NCBI RefSeq assembly: GCF_003574675.1
Contig: NZ_QOAZ01000002.1
Coordinates: forward strand, 124,001 to 188,000
Direction: 5' to 3'
Origin: Azohydromonas sediminis
GTDB lineage: Bacteria; Pseudomonadota; Gammaproteobacteria; Burkholderiales; Burkholderiaceae_C
Length of the DNA: 64,000 bases
Shown: piece by piece, positions 32,329 to 43,183 of the stretch
Layout: each line of letters opens with the position of its first letter
Numbering within the stretch: the first letter of the stretch is position 1
Position numbers and translations under genes: made by a program
The notes under the pieces: model-generated
The model's input: the letters and a program-made list of their open reading frames with translations, nothing else
Database searches by the model: none
What the model was told of the DNA's origin: nothing

Positions 32329-34959
32329 TCAGCCCGCGGGCTGCGGCGCGACGGCGTCGAGCAGCTCGCTCTCGATCTGCAGCTGCGCCTTGGCCTGCTG
32401 CAGCTCGGGGCCGTCGACGAGGAACGTGTCCTCGACGCGCTCACCCAGCGTCGTGATCTTGGCCAGCTGCAGGTTCACGCGGTGGCGCGCCAGCACGCGC
32501 GCGATGCTGTACAGCAGCCCCGAGCGGTCGCTCGTGCTGATCGACAGCAGCCAGCGCTGCGCGCGCTCGTCGGGGCGCAGCGACACGCGCGGCGTCACCG
32601 GGAACGAACGCACGCGACGCGACAGGCGTCCGCGGCTTGGCTCAGGCAACGGCGCGTCGCTGAGCAGCGCGCGTTTGAGGTCGGTCTCGACGAGCGCGGT
32701 CAGGTCGCGGTAGTTCGGCGTGTTCGGCGGCTCCATCTGCGGGTGGATCACCTGGAACGTGTCGAGCGCGTAGCCGGCGCGCGTCGTGTGGATTTTGGCG
32801 TCCTGGATGTTGAAGCCGGCGCCGTCGAAGTAGCCGCAGATGCGCGCGAACAGGTCGGGCCGGTCGGGCGCGTAGACCAGCACCTGCAGCCCCTCGCCGA
32901 GCGCCCACGGCCGTGCGCGCACGACCGGCTCGGCCGTGTTCACGTGGCGCCACAGCACGCGCGCGTGCCACGCGATGTCGCTCGCGTCGTGGCGCGCGAA
33001 GTAGCTGACCTCGAGCGTGCGCCACAGCGGCTGCTCGGTGTCGGGCAGCATCGACGCGAGCGCGAGCATCGAGCGTGCCTCGGCCTTGCGCGCTTCGATC
33101 TCGGCGTCCATGTTGGGCTTCGCGCCGCCGAGCGCACGCAGCGTCTGGCGGTACAGGTCCTCGAGCAGCTTGCCCTTCCACGCGTTCCACACCTTCGGGC
33201 TCGTGCCGCGGATGTCGGCCACCGTCAGCAGGTACAGCGCGTTGAGCCGCCGCGGGTCGCCGACGAGCCTTGCGAACGCGGCGATGACCTCGGGATCCGA
33301 CAGGTCCTCCTTCTGCGCGATGCGCGACATGCTCAGGTGGTGCTGCACGAGGAACTCGACGAGCTTCGCATCGTCGCCGCCGACGCCGTGCTGGCGGCAG
33401 AAGCGCCGCACCTCCATCGCGCCGAGGTCGGAGTGGTCGCCGCCGCGCCCCTTGGCGACGTCGTGGAACAGCGCCGCGATGTACAGCAGCCACGGCTTGT
33501 CCCACTGCAGCGCGAGCTGCGAGCAGAACGGGTACTCGTGCGCGTGCTCGGGGATGAAGAAGCGGCGCACGTTGCGCAGCACCATCAGGATGTGCTGGTC
33601 CACCGTGTAGACGTGGAACAGGTCGTGCTGCATCTGGCCGACGATGCGGCGGAACACCCACAGGTAGCGGCCGAGCACCGAGGTCTGGTTCATCAGCCGC
33701 AGTGCGTGCGTCTGCCCGCCCTCCGAGTGCTGCAGGATCTGCATGAAGGTGCGGCGGTTGACGGGGTCGCGGCGGAACGACGCGCCCATCTGCTCGCGCG
33801 CGTTGTACAGCGCACGCAGCGTGCGCGCCGACAGCCCCTTGATGCCCGGCGTGCGCTGGAACACGTGGAAGGTCTGCAGGATCGCGTGCGGGTCGCGGCG
33901 GTACAGGTCGTCGCTGGCGACTTCGAGCATGCCGCCGCGGTCGAGGAAGCGCGCGTCGTCGAGCGGGCGCATCGGCGCGCCTTCGCTGCCGCTGATGCGC
34001 TCCTCAATGTTGAGCATCAGGATCTGGTTGAGCTGCGCCACCGCCTTGGCGGCCCAGTAGTAGCGGCGCATCAGCACCTCGGAGGCGCGCTGCGACGGCG
34101 TCGACGCGAAGCCGAAGCTTGCCGCCACCGCGGTCTGCAGGTCGAACACGAGGCGGTCCTCGCGTCGCCCGGCCACCAGGTGCAGCCGCGCACGGATCAG
34201 CTTGAGCAGCCCCTCGTTGCGTTGCAGCTGCTTGACCTCGAACGGTGTCACGAGCCCGTTGGCGGCGAGCTCGCTCCAGTTACGCCCGAGGCCCGCGGCG
34301 CGCGCGACCCACACGACGACCTGCAGGTCGCGCAGCCCGCCGGGGCTTTCCTTGCAGTTGGGCTCGAGCGCGTACGGCGTGTCCTCGTACTTGACGTGGC
34401 GCTGCTGCATCTCGAGCGTCTTCGCGCGCAGGAACGCACGCGCGTCGATGCTCGCGTCGTGCGCGCGGCAGAACGCGTCGAAGGCGCGGCGCGCGCCACA
34501 CAGGTAGCGCGACTCGAGCAGTGCGGTGCGCACCGTCACGTCGCGCTCGCTCTCGGCGAGGCACTGCTCGAGCGTGCGCACCGACGAGCCGATCTCGAGG
34601 CCGATGTCCCAGCACGCGGTGATGAAGCCCTCGATCGCCTCGCCGTGGCGCAGCTGCGCGTCGGCGTCGGGCAGCAGCACGAGCACGTCGACGTCGGAGT
34701 AGGGATACAGCTCGCCGCGCCCGTAGCCCCCCACCGCGACCAGCGCCGCGCCCGTCGGCATACCGGCGCGCTGCCACAGCGTCGCCAGCGTCGCGTCGAC
34801 GTGGCGTGCCAGCGCACGCAGCAGCCGCGTGGCGGCGGGCGCCGTCGGGCGTGCGGCGCGGAACTGCTCGAGCAGCGCAGCCTTGCCGTCGCGGAAGCGC
34901 TGGCGCAGGTCGCCCAGGCTGGCGGCGGCGCCGAGCGGCGCGGCGGGCATCGCGCTCAC
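32329..34959 (-). CDS. glnD: [Protein-PII] uridylyltransferase / uridylyl-removing enzyme
   Basis: Sensor of glutamine status that uridylylates or deuridylylates PII. About 876 residues: nucleotidyltransferase domain ([18 protein letters not shown], with the two catalytic Asp), a GlnE-like helical region, an HD domain ([15 protein letters not shown]) for UMP removal, and two C-terminal ACT domains that bind glutamine. The start is taken as GTG 34959, which overlaps the map stop (GTGA), the same arrangement as tmk-holB in this window; ATG 34950 three codons in is the alternative. The map-glnD order is as in E. coli. Confidence 0.96.
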   Translation of the reverse strand: MSAMPAAPLGAAASLGDLRQRFRDGKAALLEQFRAARPTAPAATRLLRALARHVDATLATLWQRAGMPTGAALVAVGGYGRGELYPYSDVDVLVLLPDADAQLRHGEAIEGFITACWDIGLEIGSSVRTLEQCLAESERDVTVRTALLESRYLCGARRAFDAFCRAHDASIDARAFLRAKTLEMQQRHVKYEDTPYALEPNCKESPGGLRDLQVVVWVARAAGLGRNWSELAANGLVTPFEVKQLQRNEGLLKLIRARLHLVAGRREDRLVFDLQTAVAASFGFASTPSQRASEVLMRRYYWAAKAVAQLNQILMLNIEERISGSEGAPMRPLDDARFLDRGGMLEVASDDLYRRDPHAILQTFHVFQRTPGIKGLSARTLRALYNAREQMGASFRRDPVNRRTFMQILQHSEGGQTHALRLMNQTSVLGRYLWVFRRIVGQMQHDLFHVYTVDQHILMVLRNVRRFFIPEHAHEYPFCSQLALQWDKPWLLYIAALFHDVAKGRGGDHSDLGAMEVRRFCRQHGVGGDDAKLVEFLVQHHLSMSRIAQKEDLSDPEVIAAFARLVGDPRRLNALYLLTVADIRGTSPKVWNAWKGKLLEDLYRQTLRALGGAKPNMDAEIEARKAEARSMLALASMLPDTEQPLWRTLEVSYFARHDASDIAWHARVLWRHVNTAEPVVRARPWALGEGLQVLVYAPDRPDLFARICGYFDGAGFNIQDAKIHTTRAGYALDTFQVIHPQMEPPNTPNYRDLTALVETDLKRALLSDAPLPEPSRGRLSRRVRSFPVTPRVSLRPDERAQRWLLSISTSDRSGLLYSIARVLARHRVNLQLAKITTLGERVEDTFLVDGPELQQAKAQLQIESELLDAVAPQPAG

Positions 34960-35777
34960 GCCGCCGCCGGCAGCGACGCGCGCGCGAACTCGGGCGGCGG
35001 CGGGCTGCCGGCCGATACCGTCAGCACCTCGTAGCCGGTCTCGGTGACGAGCACGGTGTGCTCCCACTGCGCCGACAGCGAGCGGTCCTTCGTGACGATC
35101 GTCCAGCCATCGCCGAGCTCGCGGATCTCGCGCCGGCCGGCATTGATCATCGGCTCGATCGTGAAGATCATGCCCGGCTTGAGCTCCTCGAGCGTGCCGG
35201 GCCGGCCGTAGTGCAGCACCTGCGGCTCCTCGTGGAACTTGCGCCCGACGCCGTGGCCGCAGAACTCGCGCACCACCGAGTAGCCGGCTGCCTCAGCGTA
35301 GGTCTGGATCGCGTGGCCGATGTCGCCGAGCCGCGCGCCCGGGCGCACCTTGACGATGCCCTTCCACATCGCCTCGTAGGTGATCTGGCACAGCCGCTTC
35401 GCGGCGATCGAGCCCTCGCCGACGATGTACATGCGGCTGTTGTCGCCGTGCCAGCCGTCTTTGATGACGGTGACGTCGATGTTGACGATGTCGCCGTTCT
35501 TCAGCGGCCGGTCGTTCGGGATGCCGTGGCAGACCTGGTGGTTGACCGACGTGCACAGCGACGCCGGGTAGGGCGGGTAGCCCGGCGGCTGGTAGCCCAG
35601 CGTCGCGGGGATGCCGCCTTGCACGTGCACGATATGGTCGTGCGCGATGCGGTCGAGTTCGAGCGTCGTGACGCCGGGCTTGACGTGCGGCGTCAGCAGG
35701 TCCAGTACCTCGGACGCGAGGCGGCACGCGGTGCGCATCGCGTCGATTTCGGCGCCGCTCTTGATCGGAATCGTCAT
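34956..35777 (-). CDS. map: Methionine aminopeptidase type I
   Basis: Removes the initiator Met. At 273 residues it is slightly longer than E. coli MAP owing to a C-terminal extension ([20 protein letters not shown]). Metal-binding regions are visible as [31 protein letters not shown] and FTIEPMI, with the last Glu in QWEHTVLV. The ATG at 35777 is divergent from purL across 104 bases. Confidence 0.97.
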   Translation of the reverse strand: MTIPIKSGAEIDAMRTACRLASEVLDLLTPHVKPGVTTLELDRIAHDHIVHVQGGIPATLGYQPPGYPPYPASLCTSVNHQVCHGIPNDRPLKNGDIVNIDVTVIKDGWHGDNSRMYIVGEGSIAAKRLCQITYEAMWKGIVKVRPGARLGDIGHAIQTYAEAAGYSVVREFCGHGVGRKFHEEPQVLHYGRPGTLEELKPGMIFTIEPMINAGRREIRELGDGWTIVTKDRSLSAQWEHTVLVTETGYEVLTVSAGSPPPPEFARASLPAAA

Positions 35778-35803
35778 GGGCCGGGATTATCCCATCGCCC
35801 CCG

Positions 35804-35809
35804 TAGAAT
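35804..35809 (+). promoter_or_regulatory. Possible -10 element for purL
   Basis: TAGAAT in the context CCCCG-TAGAAT-CCCGGG is a form often seen upstream of Burkholderiales genes. It lies in the 104-base map/purL divergent region, 72 bases before the purL ATG. No convincing -35 is visible at the expected distance, so this is weak. Confidence 0.33.
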
Positions 35810-35881
35810 CCCGGGTCTTCGCCGCGGCCAACCCTCCACGCGGGCAGGCCGTTTCCGCCCCGCCCTCGACCCCGGGTTCCG

Positions 35882-38800
35882 ATGCCGTCGCCTTCCCCGC
35901 ACCTGTTGCACTTCGAGGGCAGCCAAGCGCTGTCCGCGTTCCGCGCCCGCGCGCTGCTCGATCGCATCGCCGCGGTGGTGCCGCGCGTCGTCGGCATCGC
36001 CGCGCGGCACGTGCACTGGGTCGCCAGCGACGCACCGCTCGACGCCGCCGCGCGCGACCGCCTACAGGCGCTGCTGACCTACGGCGACCCCTATGCCGGG
36101 CCGACCGACGGCGAGCTCGTCGTCGTGATGCCGCGGCTGGGCACCGTCTCGCCGTGGGCGAGCAAGGCCACCGACATCGCACACAACTGTGGCCTGCCAG
36201 TGCACCGCATCGAGCGCGTGACCGAGTTCCACCTGACGCTCAAGGGTGGCCTGCTCGGCGGTGCGAAGCCGCTGTCGGCCACCGAGCGCGAGGCCGTCGC
36301 CGCGCTGCTGCACGACCGCATGACGGAGAGCGTCGCCTTCGAGCGCGACGCGGCGCGCCACCTGTTCGATCCGCAGCCGGCCCCGCCGCTGGCGCACGTC
36401 GACGTGCTCGCGTTCGGCCGCGAGGCGCTGCTCGAGGCCAACGCCGCGTTCGGGCTGGCGCTGTCCGACGACGAGGTTGACTACCTCGTCGATGCGTTCA
36501 CCCGCCTCGGGCGCAACCCGAGCGACGTCGAGCTGATGATGTTCGCGCAGGCCAACAGCGAGCACTGCCGGCACAAGATCTTCAACGCCGACTTCACGAT
36601 CGACGGCCAGCGCCAGGCACACAGCCTGTTCGCGATGATCCGCCACACCGAGCGGGCGAGCCCGCAGCACACCGTCGTGGCCTACAGCGACAACGCCGCG
36701 ATCATGGAAGGCGGCCCCGTCGTGCGCTGGCAGCCCGAGGGCTTCACGAACGCGCCGAAGTACGGCGCACGCGAGGTCACCGCGCACGTGCTGATGAAGG
36801 TCGAGACGCACAACCACCCGACCGCGATCAGCCCGTTCCCTGGCGCGGCCACCGGCGCCGGCGGCGAGATCCGCGACGAGGGCGCCACCGGCCGCGGCGC
36901 GCGGCCGAAGGCGGGGCTGACGGGCTTCTCGGTGTCGAACCTGCATCTGCCCGGCACCGACGAGCCCTGGGAGCGCGACCCCGTCGGCAAGCCCGAGCAC
37001 ATCGCGAGCGCGCTGCAGATCATGATCGACGGACCGCTGGGCAGCGCCGCGTTCAACAACGAGTTCGGCCGGCCCAACCTGGCGGGCTACTTCCGCGTCT
37101 ACGAGCAGACGGTGGCTGGCGTGCGGCGCGGCTACCACAAGCCGATCATGATCGCCGGCGGCGTCGGCAGCATCGACGCGACGCAGACGCACAAGGTGGC
37201 GTTCCCCGCCGGCACGCTGCTCGTGCAGCTCGGCGGGCCGGGGATGCGCATCGGCATGGGCGGGGGTGCCGCGAGTTCGATGGCCGCCGGCACCAACACC
37301 GCCGAGCTGGACTTCGACAGTGTGCAGCGCGGCAACCCCGAGATCCAGCGCCGCGCGCAGGAGGTCATCAACCACTGCTGGGCGCTCGGCGACAAGAACC
37401 CCATCCTCGCGATCCACGACGTCGGCGCCGGGGGGCTGTCCAACGCGTTCCCCGAGCTCGCCGACGGCGCCGGCCGCGGCGCGCGCTTCGACCTGCGAAA
37501 GGTCCCGCTCGAGGAAAGCGGCCTGGCGCCGAAGGAGATCTGGTGCAACGAGAGTCAGGAGCGCTACGTCCTGGCCGTCGACCCGGCGCTGATGCCGCTG
37601 TTCGAGCAGATGTGCGCGCGCGAGCGCTGTCCGTTCGCGGTGGTCGGCGTCGCGACCGAGGCGCGTGACCTCGTCGTCGAGGACGGCGCGGGCGGCGAGC
37701 GCGTGATCGACATGCCGATGGAGGTGCTGCTCGGCAAGCCGCCGAAGATGCACCGCGTCGTCGAGCGCGTCGTGCGCACCGAAGCCGCGCTCGACCTGAC
37801 CGGCGTGACGCTCGAGCAGGCTGCGTTCGACGTGCTGCGCCACCCGACGGTGGCGAGCAAGCGATTCCTGATCACGATCGGCGACCGCACGGTGGGCGGG
37901 CTCAGCCACCGCGACCCGATGGTGGGGCCGTGGCAAGTGCCGGTGGCGGACTGCGCCGTCACGCTCGCCGACTTCAGCGGCTACCGCGGCGAGGCGATGG
38001 CGATGGGCGAGCGCACGCCGCTGGCGGCGCTCGACGCCCCGGCGTCGGGCCGCATGGCGGTGGCCGAGGCGATCACGAACCTGCTCGCCGCGCCGATCGA
38101 ACTGTCGCGCGTCAAGCTCAGCGCGAACTGGATGGCCGCCTGCGGCGAGGCCGGGGAGGACGCGGCGCTGTACGACACCGTGAAGGCGGTCGGTCTGGAG
38201 CTGTGCCCGGCGCTCGGCGTCGGCATCCCGGTCGGCAAGGACAGCCTGTCGATGCGCACGAAGTGGAACGGCGCCGACGGCCCGTGCCAGATCGTCGCGC
38301 CGGTGTCGCTGATCGTCAGCGCCTTCGCGACGCTGCCCGACGTGCGCGGCACGCTGACTCCGCAGCTGCAGCCGGGCGAGACGGTGCTGCTGCTCGTCGA
38401 CCTCGGTGCCGGCCGCCACCGCCTGGCCGGGTCGATCCTCGCGCAGACGCTCGGCCGCTTCGGCGACGAGGTGCCCGACCTCGACGACCCGCAGCGCCTG
38501 AAGGCACTGGTGGCCGCCGTCAACGAGCTGCGCGCCGGCGGCCGGCTGCTCGCCTACCACGACCGCAGCGACGGAGGCCTGTGGGCGTGCGTCTGCGAGA
38601 TGGCGTTCGCCGGCCACCGCGGCGTGAGCCTCAACGTCGACCTGCTGGTCACCGAAGGCGACGGCATCGGCGACAGCCGCGCCGAGTACGGCGACTCGAA
38701 GAACTGGGCGAGCCAGGTGAGCGAGCGGCGCAACGAGCTGACGCTCAAGGCGCTGTTCGCCGAGGAGCTCGGCGTGGTGCTGCAGGTGCGGCGCGCCGAC

Positions 38801-39868
38801 CGCGACGCGGCGATCGCGACGCTGCGCGCGCACGGCCTCGGGCGCTTCACGCACGTGATCGGGGCGCCCAACGACCGCGGCGTCGTCGAGGTCTGGCGCG
38901 ACACGAAGTGCGTATTCTCGGCGCCGCTGGCGCACCTGCACCAGACCTGGGACGAGGTCAGCTGGCGCATCGCGCGGCTGCGCGACAACCCGGCGTGCGC
39001 CGACAGCGAACACGCGCTGGCCGGCGCCGCCGACGACACCGGGCTGCACGTGCACCTGACGTTCGACCCCGCCGACGACGTCACCGCACCGTTCGTGCAC
39101 CTCGCGCGGCCGAAGATCGCGATCCTGCGCGAGCAGGGCGTCAACTCGCAGGTCGAGATGAGCTATGCGATACACGCCGCCGGCTTCGACACCTTCGACG
39201 TGCACATGAGCGACCTGCAGGCCGGTCGCGCGCGTCTCGACCAGTTCCAGGGCTTCGTCGCCTGCGGCGGCTTCAGCTACGGCGACACGCTCGGCGCCGG
39301 CGAGGGCTGGGCGCGCTCGATCCTGTTCAACCCGGCGCTGGCCGAGCAGTTCGCGGCGTTCTTCCAGCGACCGGACACGATCGCGCTCGGCGTGTGCAAC
39401 GGCTGCCAGATGATGGCCGCGCTCGCGCCGATCATCCCCGGCGCCGACGCGTGGCCGAAGTTCACGCGCAACGCCAGCGAGCAGTTCGAGGCGCGGCTGA
39501 GCCTCGTCGAGGTGCTCGCGAGCCCCTCGATCTTCTTCACCGGCATGGCCGGCAGCCGGCTGCCGATCGCGGTCGCACACGGCGAGGGCCGCGCCGACTT
39601 CTCGCAGCGCGGCGACGCGCAGCGCGTCGCGCGCGCGCTGCGCTTCGTCGACCCCCACGGCCGGCCGACCGAGGTCTACCCGTACAACCCCAACGGCAGC
39701 CCCGACGGCCTGACGGGGGTGACGACGCCCGACGGGCGCTTCACCGCGCTGATGCCGCACCCCGAGCGCGTGTTCCGCCAGGCCCAGCTGAGCTGGTCGG
39801 GCGCCGGCGCCGACGGCTTCAGCCCGTGGATGCGCATGTTCCGCAACGCGCGCGCGGCGCTGGGCTGA
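35882..39868 (+). CDS. purL: Phosphoribosylformylglycinamidine synthase (large, single-chain)
   Basis: Converts FGAR to FGAM in purine synthesis with ATP and glutamine. The 1328-residue protein is the fused proteobacterial type: N-terminal PurS-like domain, linker, two AIRS-like halves ([30 protein letters not shown]) and a C-terminal class I glutamine amidotransferase with the nucleophile in GVCNGCQMM and the His/Glu pair in HPERVFR. The start at 35882 is the first ATG of the conserved beginning ([14 protein letters not shown]). Confidence 0.97.
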   Translation: MPSPSPHLLHFEGSQALSAFRARALLDRIAAVVPRVVGIAARHVHWVASDAPLDAAARDRLQALLTYGDPYAGPTDGELVVVMPRLGTVSPWASKATDIAHNCGLPVHRIERVTEFHLTLKGGLLGGAKPLSATEREAVAALLHDRMTESVAFERDAARHLFDPQPAPPLAHVDVLAFGREALLEANAAFGLALSDDEVDYLVDAFTRLGRNPSDVELMMFAQANSEHCRHKIFNADFTIDGQRQAHSLFAMIRHTERASPQHTVVAYSDNAAIMEGGPVVRWQPEGFTNAPKYGAREVTAHVLMKVETHNHPTAISPFPGAATGAGGEIRDEGATGRGARPKAGLTGFSVSNLHLPGTDEPWERDPVGKPEHIASALQIMIDGPLGSAAFNNEFGRPNLAGYFRVYEQTVAGVRRGYHKPIMIAGGVGSIDATQTHKVAFPAGTLLVQLGGPGMRIGMGGGAASSMAAGTNTAELDFDSVQRGNPEIQRRAQEVINHCWALGDKNPILAIHDVGAGGLSNAFPELADGAGRGARFDLRKVPLEESGLAPKEIWCNESQERYVLAVDPALMPLFEQMCARERCPFAVVGVATEARDLVVEDGAGGERVIDMPMEVLLGKPPKMHRVVERVVRTEAALDLTGVTLEQAAFDVLRHPTVASKRFLITIGDRTVGGLSHRDPMVGPWQVPVADCAVTLADFSGYRGEAMAMGERTPLAALDAPASGRMAVAEAITNLLAAPIELSRVKLSANWMAACGEAGEDAALYDTVKAVGLELCPALGVGIPVGKDSLSMRTKWNGADGPCQIVAPVSLIVSAFATLPDVRGTLTPQLQPGETVLLLVDLGAGRHRLAGSILAQTLGRFGDEVPDLDDPQRLKALVAAVNELRAGGRLLAYHDRSDGGLWACVCEMAFAGHRGVSLNVDLLVTEGDGIGDSRAEYGDSKNWASQVSERRNELTLKALFAEELGVVLQVRRADRDAAIATLRAHGLGRFTHVIGAPNDRGVVEVWRDTKCVFSAPLAHLHQTWDEVSWRIARLRDNPACADSEHALAGAADDTGLHVHLTFDPADDVTAPFVHLARPKIAILREQGVNSQVEMSYAIHAAGFDTFDVHMSDLQAGRARLDQFQGFVACGGFSYGDTLGAGEGWARSILFNPALAEQFAAFFQRPDTIALGVCNGCQMMAALAPIIPGADAWPKFTRNASEQFEARLSLVEVLASPSIFFTGMAGSRLPIAVAHGEGRADFSQRGDAQRVARALRFVDPHGRPTEVYPYNPNGSPDGLTGVTTPDGRFTALMPHPERVFRQAQLSWSGAGADGFSPWMRMFRNARAALG

Positions 39869-39883
39869 CGCCGGCGCCGCGCA

Positions 39884-41233
39884 TCAGCGCCGGCCGACGA
39901 CCTTGTCGTACAGGTCGAGCGCGCGGTGCTGCGGGTCGTAGCGCGCCTTCAGCGCGCGGTAGCGGTCCATCGCGTAGGCGCGGTCGAACTCGTCGCGCGG
40001 GAAGTAGCTCTCGGAGTACAGCGACTTGATGCCGCCGAGCTCGATCACCTTGCGCTCGACGAGGCGGTTGAAGTGCCCCGGCGGGTGCGGCTCGCGCGCG
40101 TTCACGACGTCCCAGAAGCCGAAGTTGACGTAGCGCACGCCGGGTGTCAGCGGGTACAGCGTGAACGCGTGCGCCGGATCGGTCGGGCGGATCGGGCAGA
40201 CCCACACCGGCACGATGCCGATCTCGGCGAGCAGGAAGTCGAGGAACTCGGCCGCGCGCGGCAGCGGGATGTCGACGTCCTGGATCACTGACTCGGGGTG
40301 CACGCCGCGCAGCCGCGCCCACGCGCGCGTGAGGCCGAAGCGGCTGTTCAGGCGCATGATCTTCGTGTAGGTGCGCGAGTTCAGCCGTTCGCGCCCGAGC
40401 AGGCGGCGCACCAGCGGATGCTGCGCGCCGACGTTCTTCGAGCACCAGAACCAGTCGGTGTCCCAGCGCCAGAGGTAGTCGCGCGCGGTCAGGAAGTCCA
40501 CCGGCGTCGTATTCAGCGAGCGCCAGTAGATGCGCTCGAACGTGTAGTCGCTCGCCTGCGGCGCGTCGTCGACGAAGCGAGCGACGCTGAGCACGTGGTC
40601 GCCGCGGCCGAAGACGACGCCGTCGACGAAGTCCGACGCCGGGTCGGCGCACGCGGCGTCGAGCGCGGCGAAGAACGCCGCGGCATCGGCGAACGGGCGG
40701 TGCTCGACACGCACGAAGCGCTTGACGGGGCGCGTGCGCGCCTTCAGCCGCAGCACGTAGCCGAGCGTGCCGTACGAGTTCGGGAAGCCGTAGAACAGGT
40801 CGCGGTGCGCGTTATCGGGGGTCGCGACGACGATCTCGCCGCCGGGCAGCAGCACCTCGATCTCGAGCAGCGTGTCGTGCACCAGGCCCTCGCGAAACGA
40901 CGTCGCCTCGATGCCGACCCCGGCCGCGGCACCGCCGATCGTGATCGTCCTGAGCTGCGGCACCACCGCCGGCATCTGGCCCACCGCCAGCGTCGCGTCG
41001 GCCAGCGCCTCGTAGGTGCACAGGCCCTCGACGTCGACCCAGCAGCCCGTGGTGTCGATGCGCAGCACGTGGTGGAACTCGCCGAGGTCCAGCCGCTGCT
41101 TGCGCCCCTCGGTGCGGTCGCGAAACAGGTTCGACGTGCGCTTGGCGAGCCCGAGCGGCGCCGAGGGCTGCGCGGCGGCGAGCACCGCCCGCAGCCGGTC
41201 CAGGCGCGCGGCATGGTCGTCAGCGGCCGCCAT
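39884..41233 (-). CDS. FAD-dependent oxidoreductase, BfaA/TmsA-like
   Basis: 449-residue flavoprotein of the FAD_binding_4 type, resembling the DHCR24-like oxidases. The FAD region includes VPQLRTITIGGAAAGVGIEATSF (about 92-114), and GFPNSYGTLGYVLRLKART follows. The upstream gene overlaps it by 14 bases and encodes a cyclopropane-synthase-like methyltransferase. In actinobacteria such pairs (BfaAB of Mycobacterium, TmsAB) make 10-methyl branched fatty acids: the methyltransferase adds a methylene group and the flavoprotein reduces it. The assignment rests on this pairing. A role in another lipid modification, such as furan fatty acids, is possible. Confidence 0.75.
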   Translation of the reverse strand: MAAADDHAARLDRLRAVLAAAQPSAPLGLAKRTSNLFRDRTEGRKQRLDLGEFHHVLRIDTTGCWVDVEGLCTYEALADATLAVGQMPAVVPQLRTITIGGAAAGVGIEATSFREGLVHDTLLEIEVLLPGGEIVVATPDNAHRDLFYGFPNSYGTLGYVLRLKARTRPVKRFVRVEHRPFADAAAFFAALDAACADPASDFVDGVVFGRGDHVLSVARFVDDAPQASDYTFERIYWRSLNTTPVDFLTARDYLWRWDTDWFWCSKNVGAQHPLVRRLLGRERLNSRTYTKIMRLNSRFGLTRAWARLRGVHPESVIQDVDIPLPRAAEFLDFLLAEIGIVPVWVCPIRPTDPAHAFTLYPLTPGVRYVNFGFWDVVNAREPHPPGHFNRLVERKVIELGGIKSLYSESYFPRDEFDRAYAMDRYRALKARYDPQHRALDLYDKVVGRR

Positions 41234-42455
41234 CGCCGGCGTCGTCGCGGTACAGGTGCGCGCGGCTCATCGGGTAGTTGTCGGGGGTGACATTGCCCTT
41301 GCTGAACACGATCTGCCACAGGTGCGTGTAGCCGCTGGGCGCGCGGAACATCTCGGCGCAGCCGACGAGGTAGGTGCGCCAGATGCGGCGGAAGCGCTCG
41401 TCGAAGCGCTGCGGGTCGAGCGCCTGGATCTGCGGCCAGTGGCGCTCGAAGCGCTCGGCCCACGCGTCGAGCGTCGGCGCGTAGTGGCGGCGCAGGTTCT
41501 CGACGTCGACCACCTCGAGGCCACAGCGCTCCATCTCGACGATCACGTCGGCGAGGCTCGGGATCCACCCGCCGGGAAAGACGTGCTTGCGGATGAACAG
41601 CTCGGTGTCGCAGCGCCCGACGTGGCCGATGAAGTGCAGCATCCCGAGCCCGCCGGGCTTGAGGAAGTCGGCGTGCGCGCGGATCACCTCGGCGAGCTGG
41701 TCGCGCCCGGCATGCTCGAGCACGCCGATCGAGACGACCTTGTCGTAGGGGCCGTCGACGTCTCGGAAGTCGGCCTCGCGCACCGCGAGCCGGTCGGCGA
41801 GACCGCGGCGCGCGATCTCGGCGCGCAGCCAATCCACCTGCTCGGTCGTCGTGTTGACGCCGGTGCCGAGCGCGCCGACCGTCTCCCATGCGCGGAACAT
41901 GAAGCCGCCGAAGCCGCAGCCGATGTCGACGTAGCGCTCGCCCGGGCCGAGGCGGATCTTGCGGATCACGTGGTCGATCTTGTTGCGCTGCGCCTCCTCG
42001 AGCGTCGCGGTGCCTTCGCGCCAGTAGGCGCAGGTGTACATCTTCAGCGGGTCGTCGAGCCACAGGCGGTAGAACGGCTCGCCGAGGCCGTAGTGGAAGC
42101 GCGCGTTGGCCTTGGCCTGCGCCGGGTCGCGGTTCGAGTGGCGCAGCTCGTGCAGGCGGTTCTCGGCGGCGAGCAGCGGGTTGGTGCCGCGCGACAGATC
42201 GCTCGCGAGGCCGACCGCCATCGCGGCGTGGAAGCTGCCGTCGACGTCGACTTCGCCGTCGAAGTAGGCTTCGAGCAGCCCGATGTGGCCGCGCGCCAGC
42301 GTGGCCAGCACGGCCGCCTCGGTGCGCAGGTGCAGCGTGAACGCCGGCGCGCCGTCGCCGCATGCGTGGCGCGCGCCGTCGGGCAGCGTGACCGCGAACG
42401 GGTGGGTCGCGTGCGCGCCCAGCGCATCGACGACGGCCTGGATCGACAGCGGCAC
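41220..42455 (-). CDS. SAM-dependent fatty-acid methyltransferase, cyclopropane synthase family
   Basis: 411-residue CFA-synthase-like enzyme expected to act on the double bond of phospholipid acyl chains. An N-terminal lipid-binding part (1-130) with ARFHYGLGEPFYRLWLDD is followed by the SAM motif YVDIGCGFGGF, then SIGVLEHAG and FPGGWIPSL, all family hallmarks. The start is GTG 42455 with GGGAGAG about 4 bases upstream. It is translationally coupled to the flavoprotein gene. The coupled oxidoreductase makes 10-methylene/10-methyl formation likelier than plain cyclopropanation. Confidence 0.85.
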   Translation of the reverse strand: MPLSIQAVVDALGAHATHPFAVTLPDGARHACGDGAPAFTLHLRTEAAVLATLARGHIGLLEAYFDGEVDVDGSFHAAMAVGLASDLSRGTNPLLAAENRLHELRHSNRDPAQAKANARFHYGLGEPFYRLWLDDPLKMYTCAYWREGTATLEEAQRNKIDHVIRKIRLGPGERYVDIGCGFGGFMFRAWETVGALGTGVNTTTEQVDWLRAEIARRGLADRLAVREADFRDVDGPYDKVVSIGVLEHAGRDQLAEVIRAHADFLKPGGLGMLHFIGHVGRCDTELFIRKHVFPGGWIPSLADVIVEMERCGLEVVDVENLRRHYAPTLDAWAERFERHWPQIQALDPQRFDERFRRIWRTYLVGCAEMFRAPSGYTHLWQIVFSKGNVTPDNYPMSRAHLYRDDAGDGGR

Positions 42456-42513
42456 GGGCTCTCCCGGCGGTGGCGGTGCACGCAGTGTAGGCAAGCGACG
42501 ATGCGCTTGCGAC

Positions 42514-42527
42514 TTGCGCTGCATCAA
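42514..42527 (+). promoter_or_regulatory. Imperfect FNR-type site upstream of pncA
   Basis: TTGCG-CTGC-ATCAA has one consensus FNR half site (ATCAA) and one diverged half (TTGCG), 57 bases before the pncA ATG. No good -10 is seen at the class II distance. It is listed because the same TTGCG half recurs in the palindrome upstream of pncB. Confidence 0.28.
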
Positions 42528-42583
42528 GGCGCGCGAGGCCGGGCTTGCGCACGCTCGCACCATCGCCCCCCGAGCGCACGCCG

Positions 42584-43183
42584 ATGACGTCTCCGTCTCC
42601 CGTACCCGCTGTTGGCGCCGGCGACGCGCTGCTCGTCGTCGACGTGCAGAACGACTTCCTGCCCGGCGGCAGCCTCGCGGTGCCGGCCGGCGACGCCGTG
42701 CTGCCGGCCATCGGGCGTGCGCTGCAGCGCTTTGCCGCGCTCGCGCTGCCGGTGTTCGCGTCGCGCGACTGGCACCCGGCAGATCACTGCTCGTTCCGAG
42801 CGCAGGGCGGCCCTTGGCCTCCGCACTGCGTGGCCGGCACGCCGGGCGCCGACTTTCCCGCCGCGCTGCGGCTGCCTGCCGACGCGGTCGTGATCTCGAA
42901 GGCGACGACGCCCGCGCGCGACGCGTACTCGGCGTTCGACGGCACCGACTTGCACGCGCGGCTGCAGGCGCTGGGCGTGCAGCGGCTGTTCGTCTGCGGG
43001 CTGGCCACCGACTACTGCGTGCAGGCGAGCGTGCTCGACGCGCTGGCGCTGGGCTACGCCGTCGTCGTGCTCGCCGACGGCGTCGCGGCGGTCGACGTGC
43101 AGCCCGGCGACGGCGAGCGCGCGCTGGCCGCGATGCGGCAGCGCGGCGCCGTCGTCGCCGCCGCGGCCGACGTGCTGCCATGA
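42584..43183 (+). CDS. pncA: Nicotinamidase
   Basis: Hydrolyses nicotinamide to nicotinate for NAD salvage. It has 199 residues. The catalytic triad is Asp20 (VVDVQNDF), Lys106 (VISKATTP) and Cys145 (ATDYCV); metal ligands are Asp62, His64 and His68 (DWHPADH). The stop overlaps the polX ATG by 4 bases. A nicotinate phosphoribosyltransferase, the next enzyme of the pathway, lies 4 kb downstream. ATG 42584 is preferred over 42545 because the extra 13 residues look non-coding. Confidence 0.95.
   Translation: MTSPSPVPAVGAGDALLVVDVQNDFLPGGSLAVPAGDAVLPAIGRALQRFAALALPVFASRDWHPADHCSFRAQGGPWPPHCVAGTPGADFPAALRLPADAVVISKATTPARDAYSAFDGTDLHARLQALGVQRLFVCGLATDYCVQASVLDALALGYAVVVLADGVAAVDVQPGDGERALAAMRQRGAVVAAAADVLP

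Noticed and set aside
36062-39760. A 1232-residue minus-strand open frame inside purL
   Set aside because: Shadow of purL with no domain motifs.
39870-39894. GCCGGCGC/GCGCCGGC inverted repeat between purL and the flavoprotein gene as a terminator
   Set aside because: There is no T-run and it overlaps the flavoprotein stop codon; such pairs are expected by chance at this GC content.
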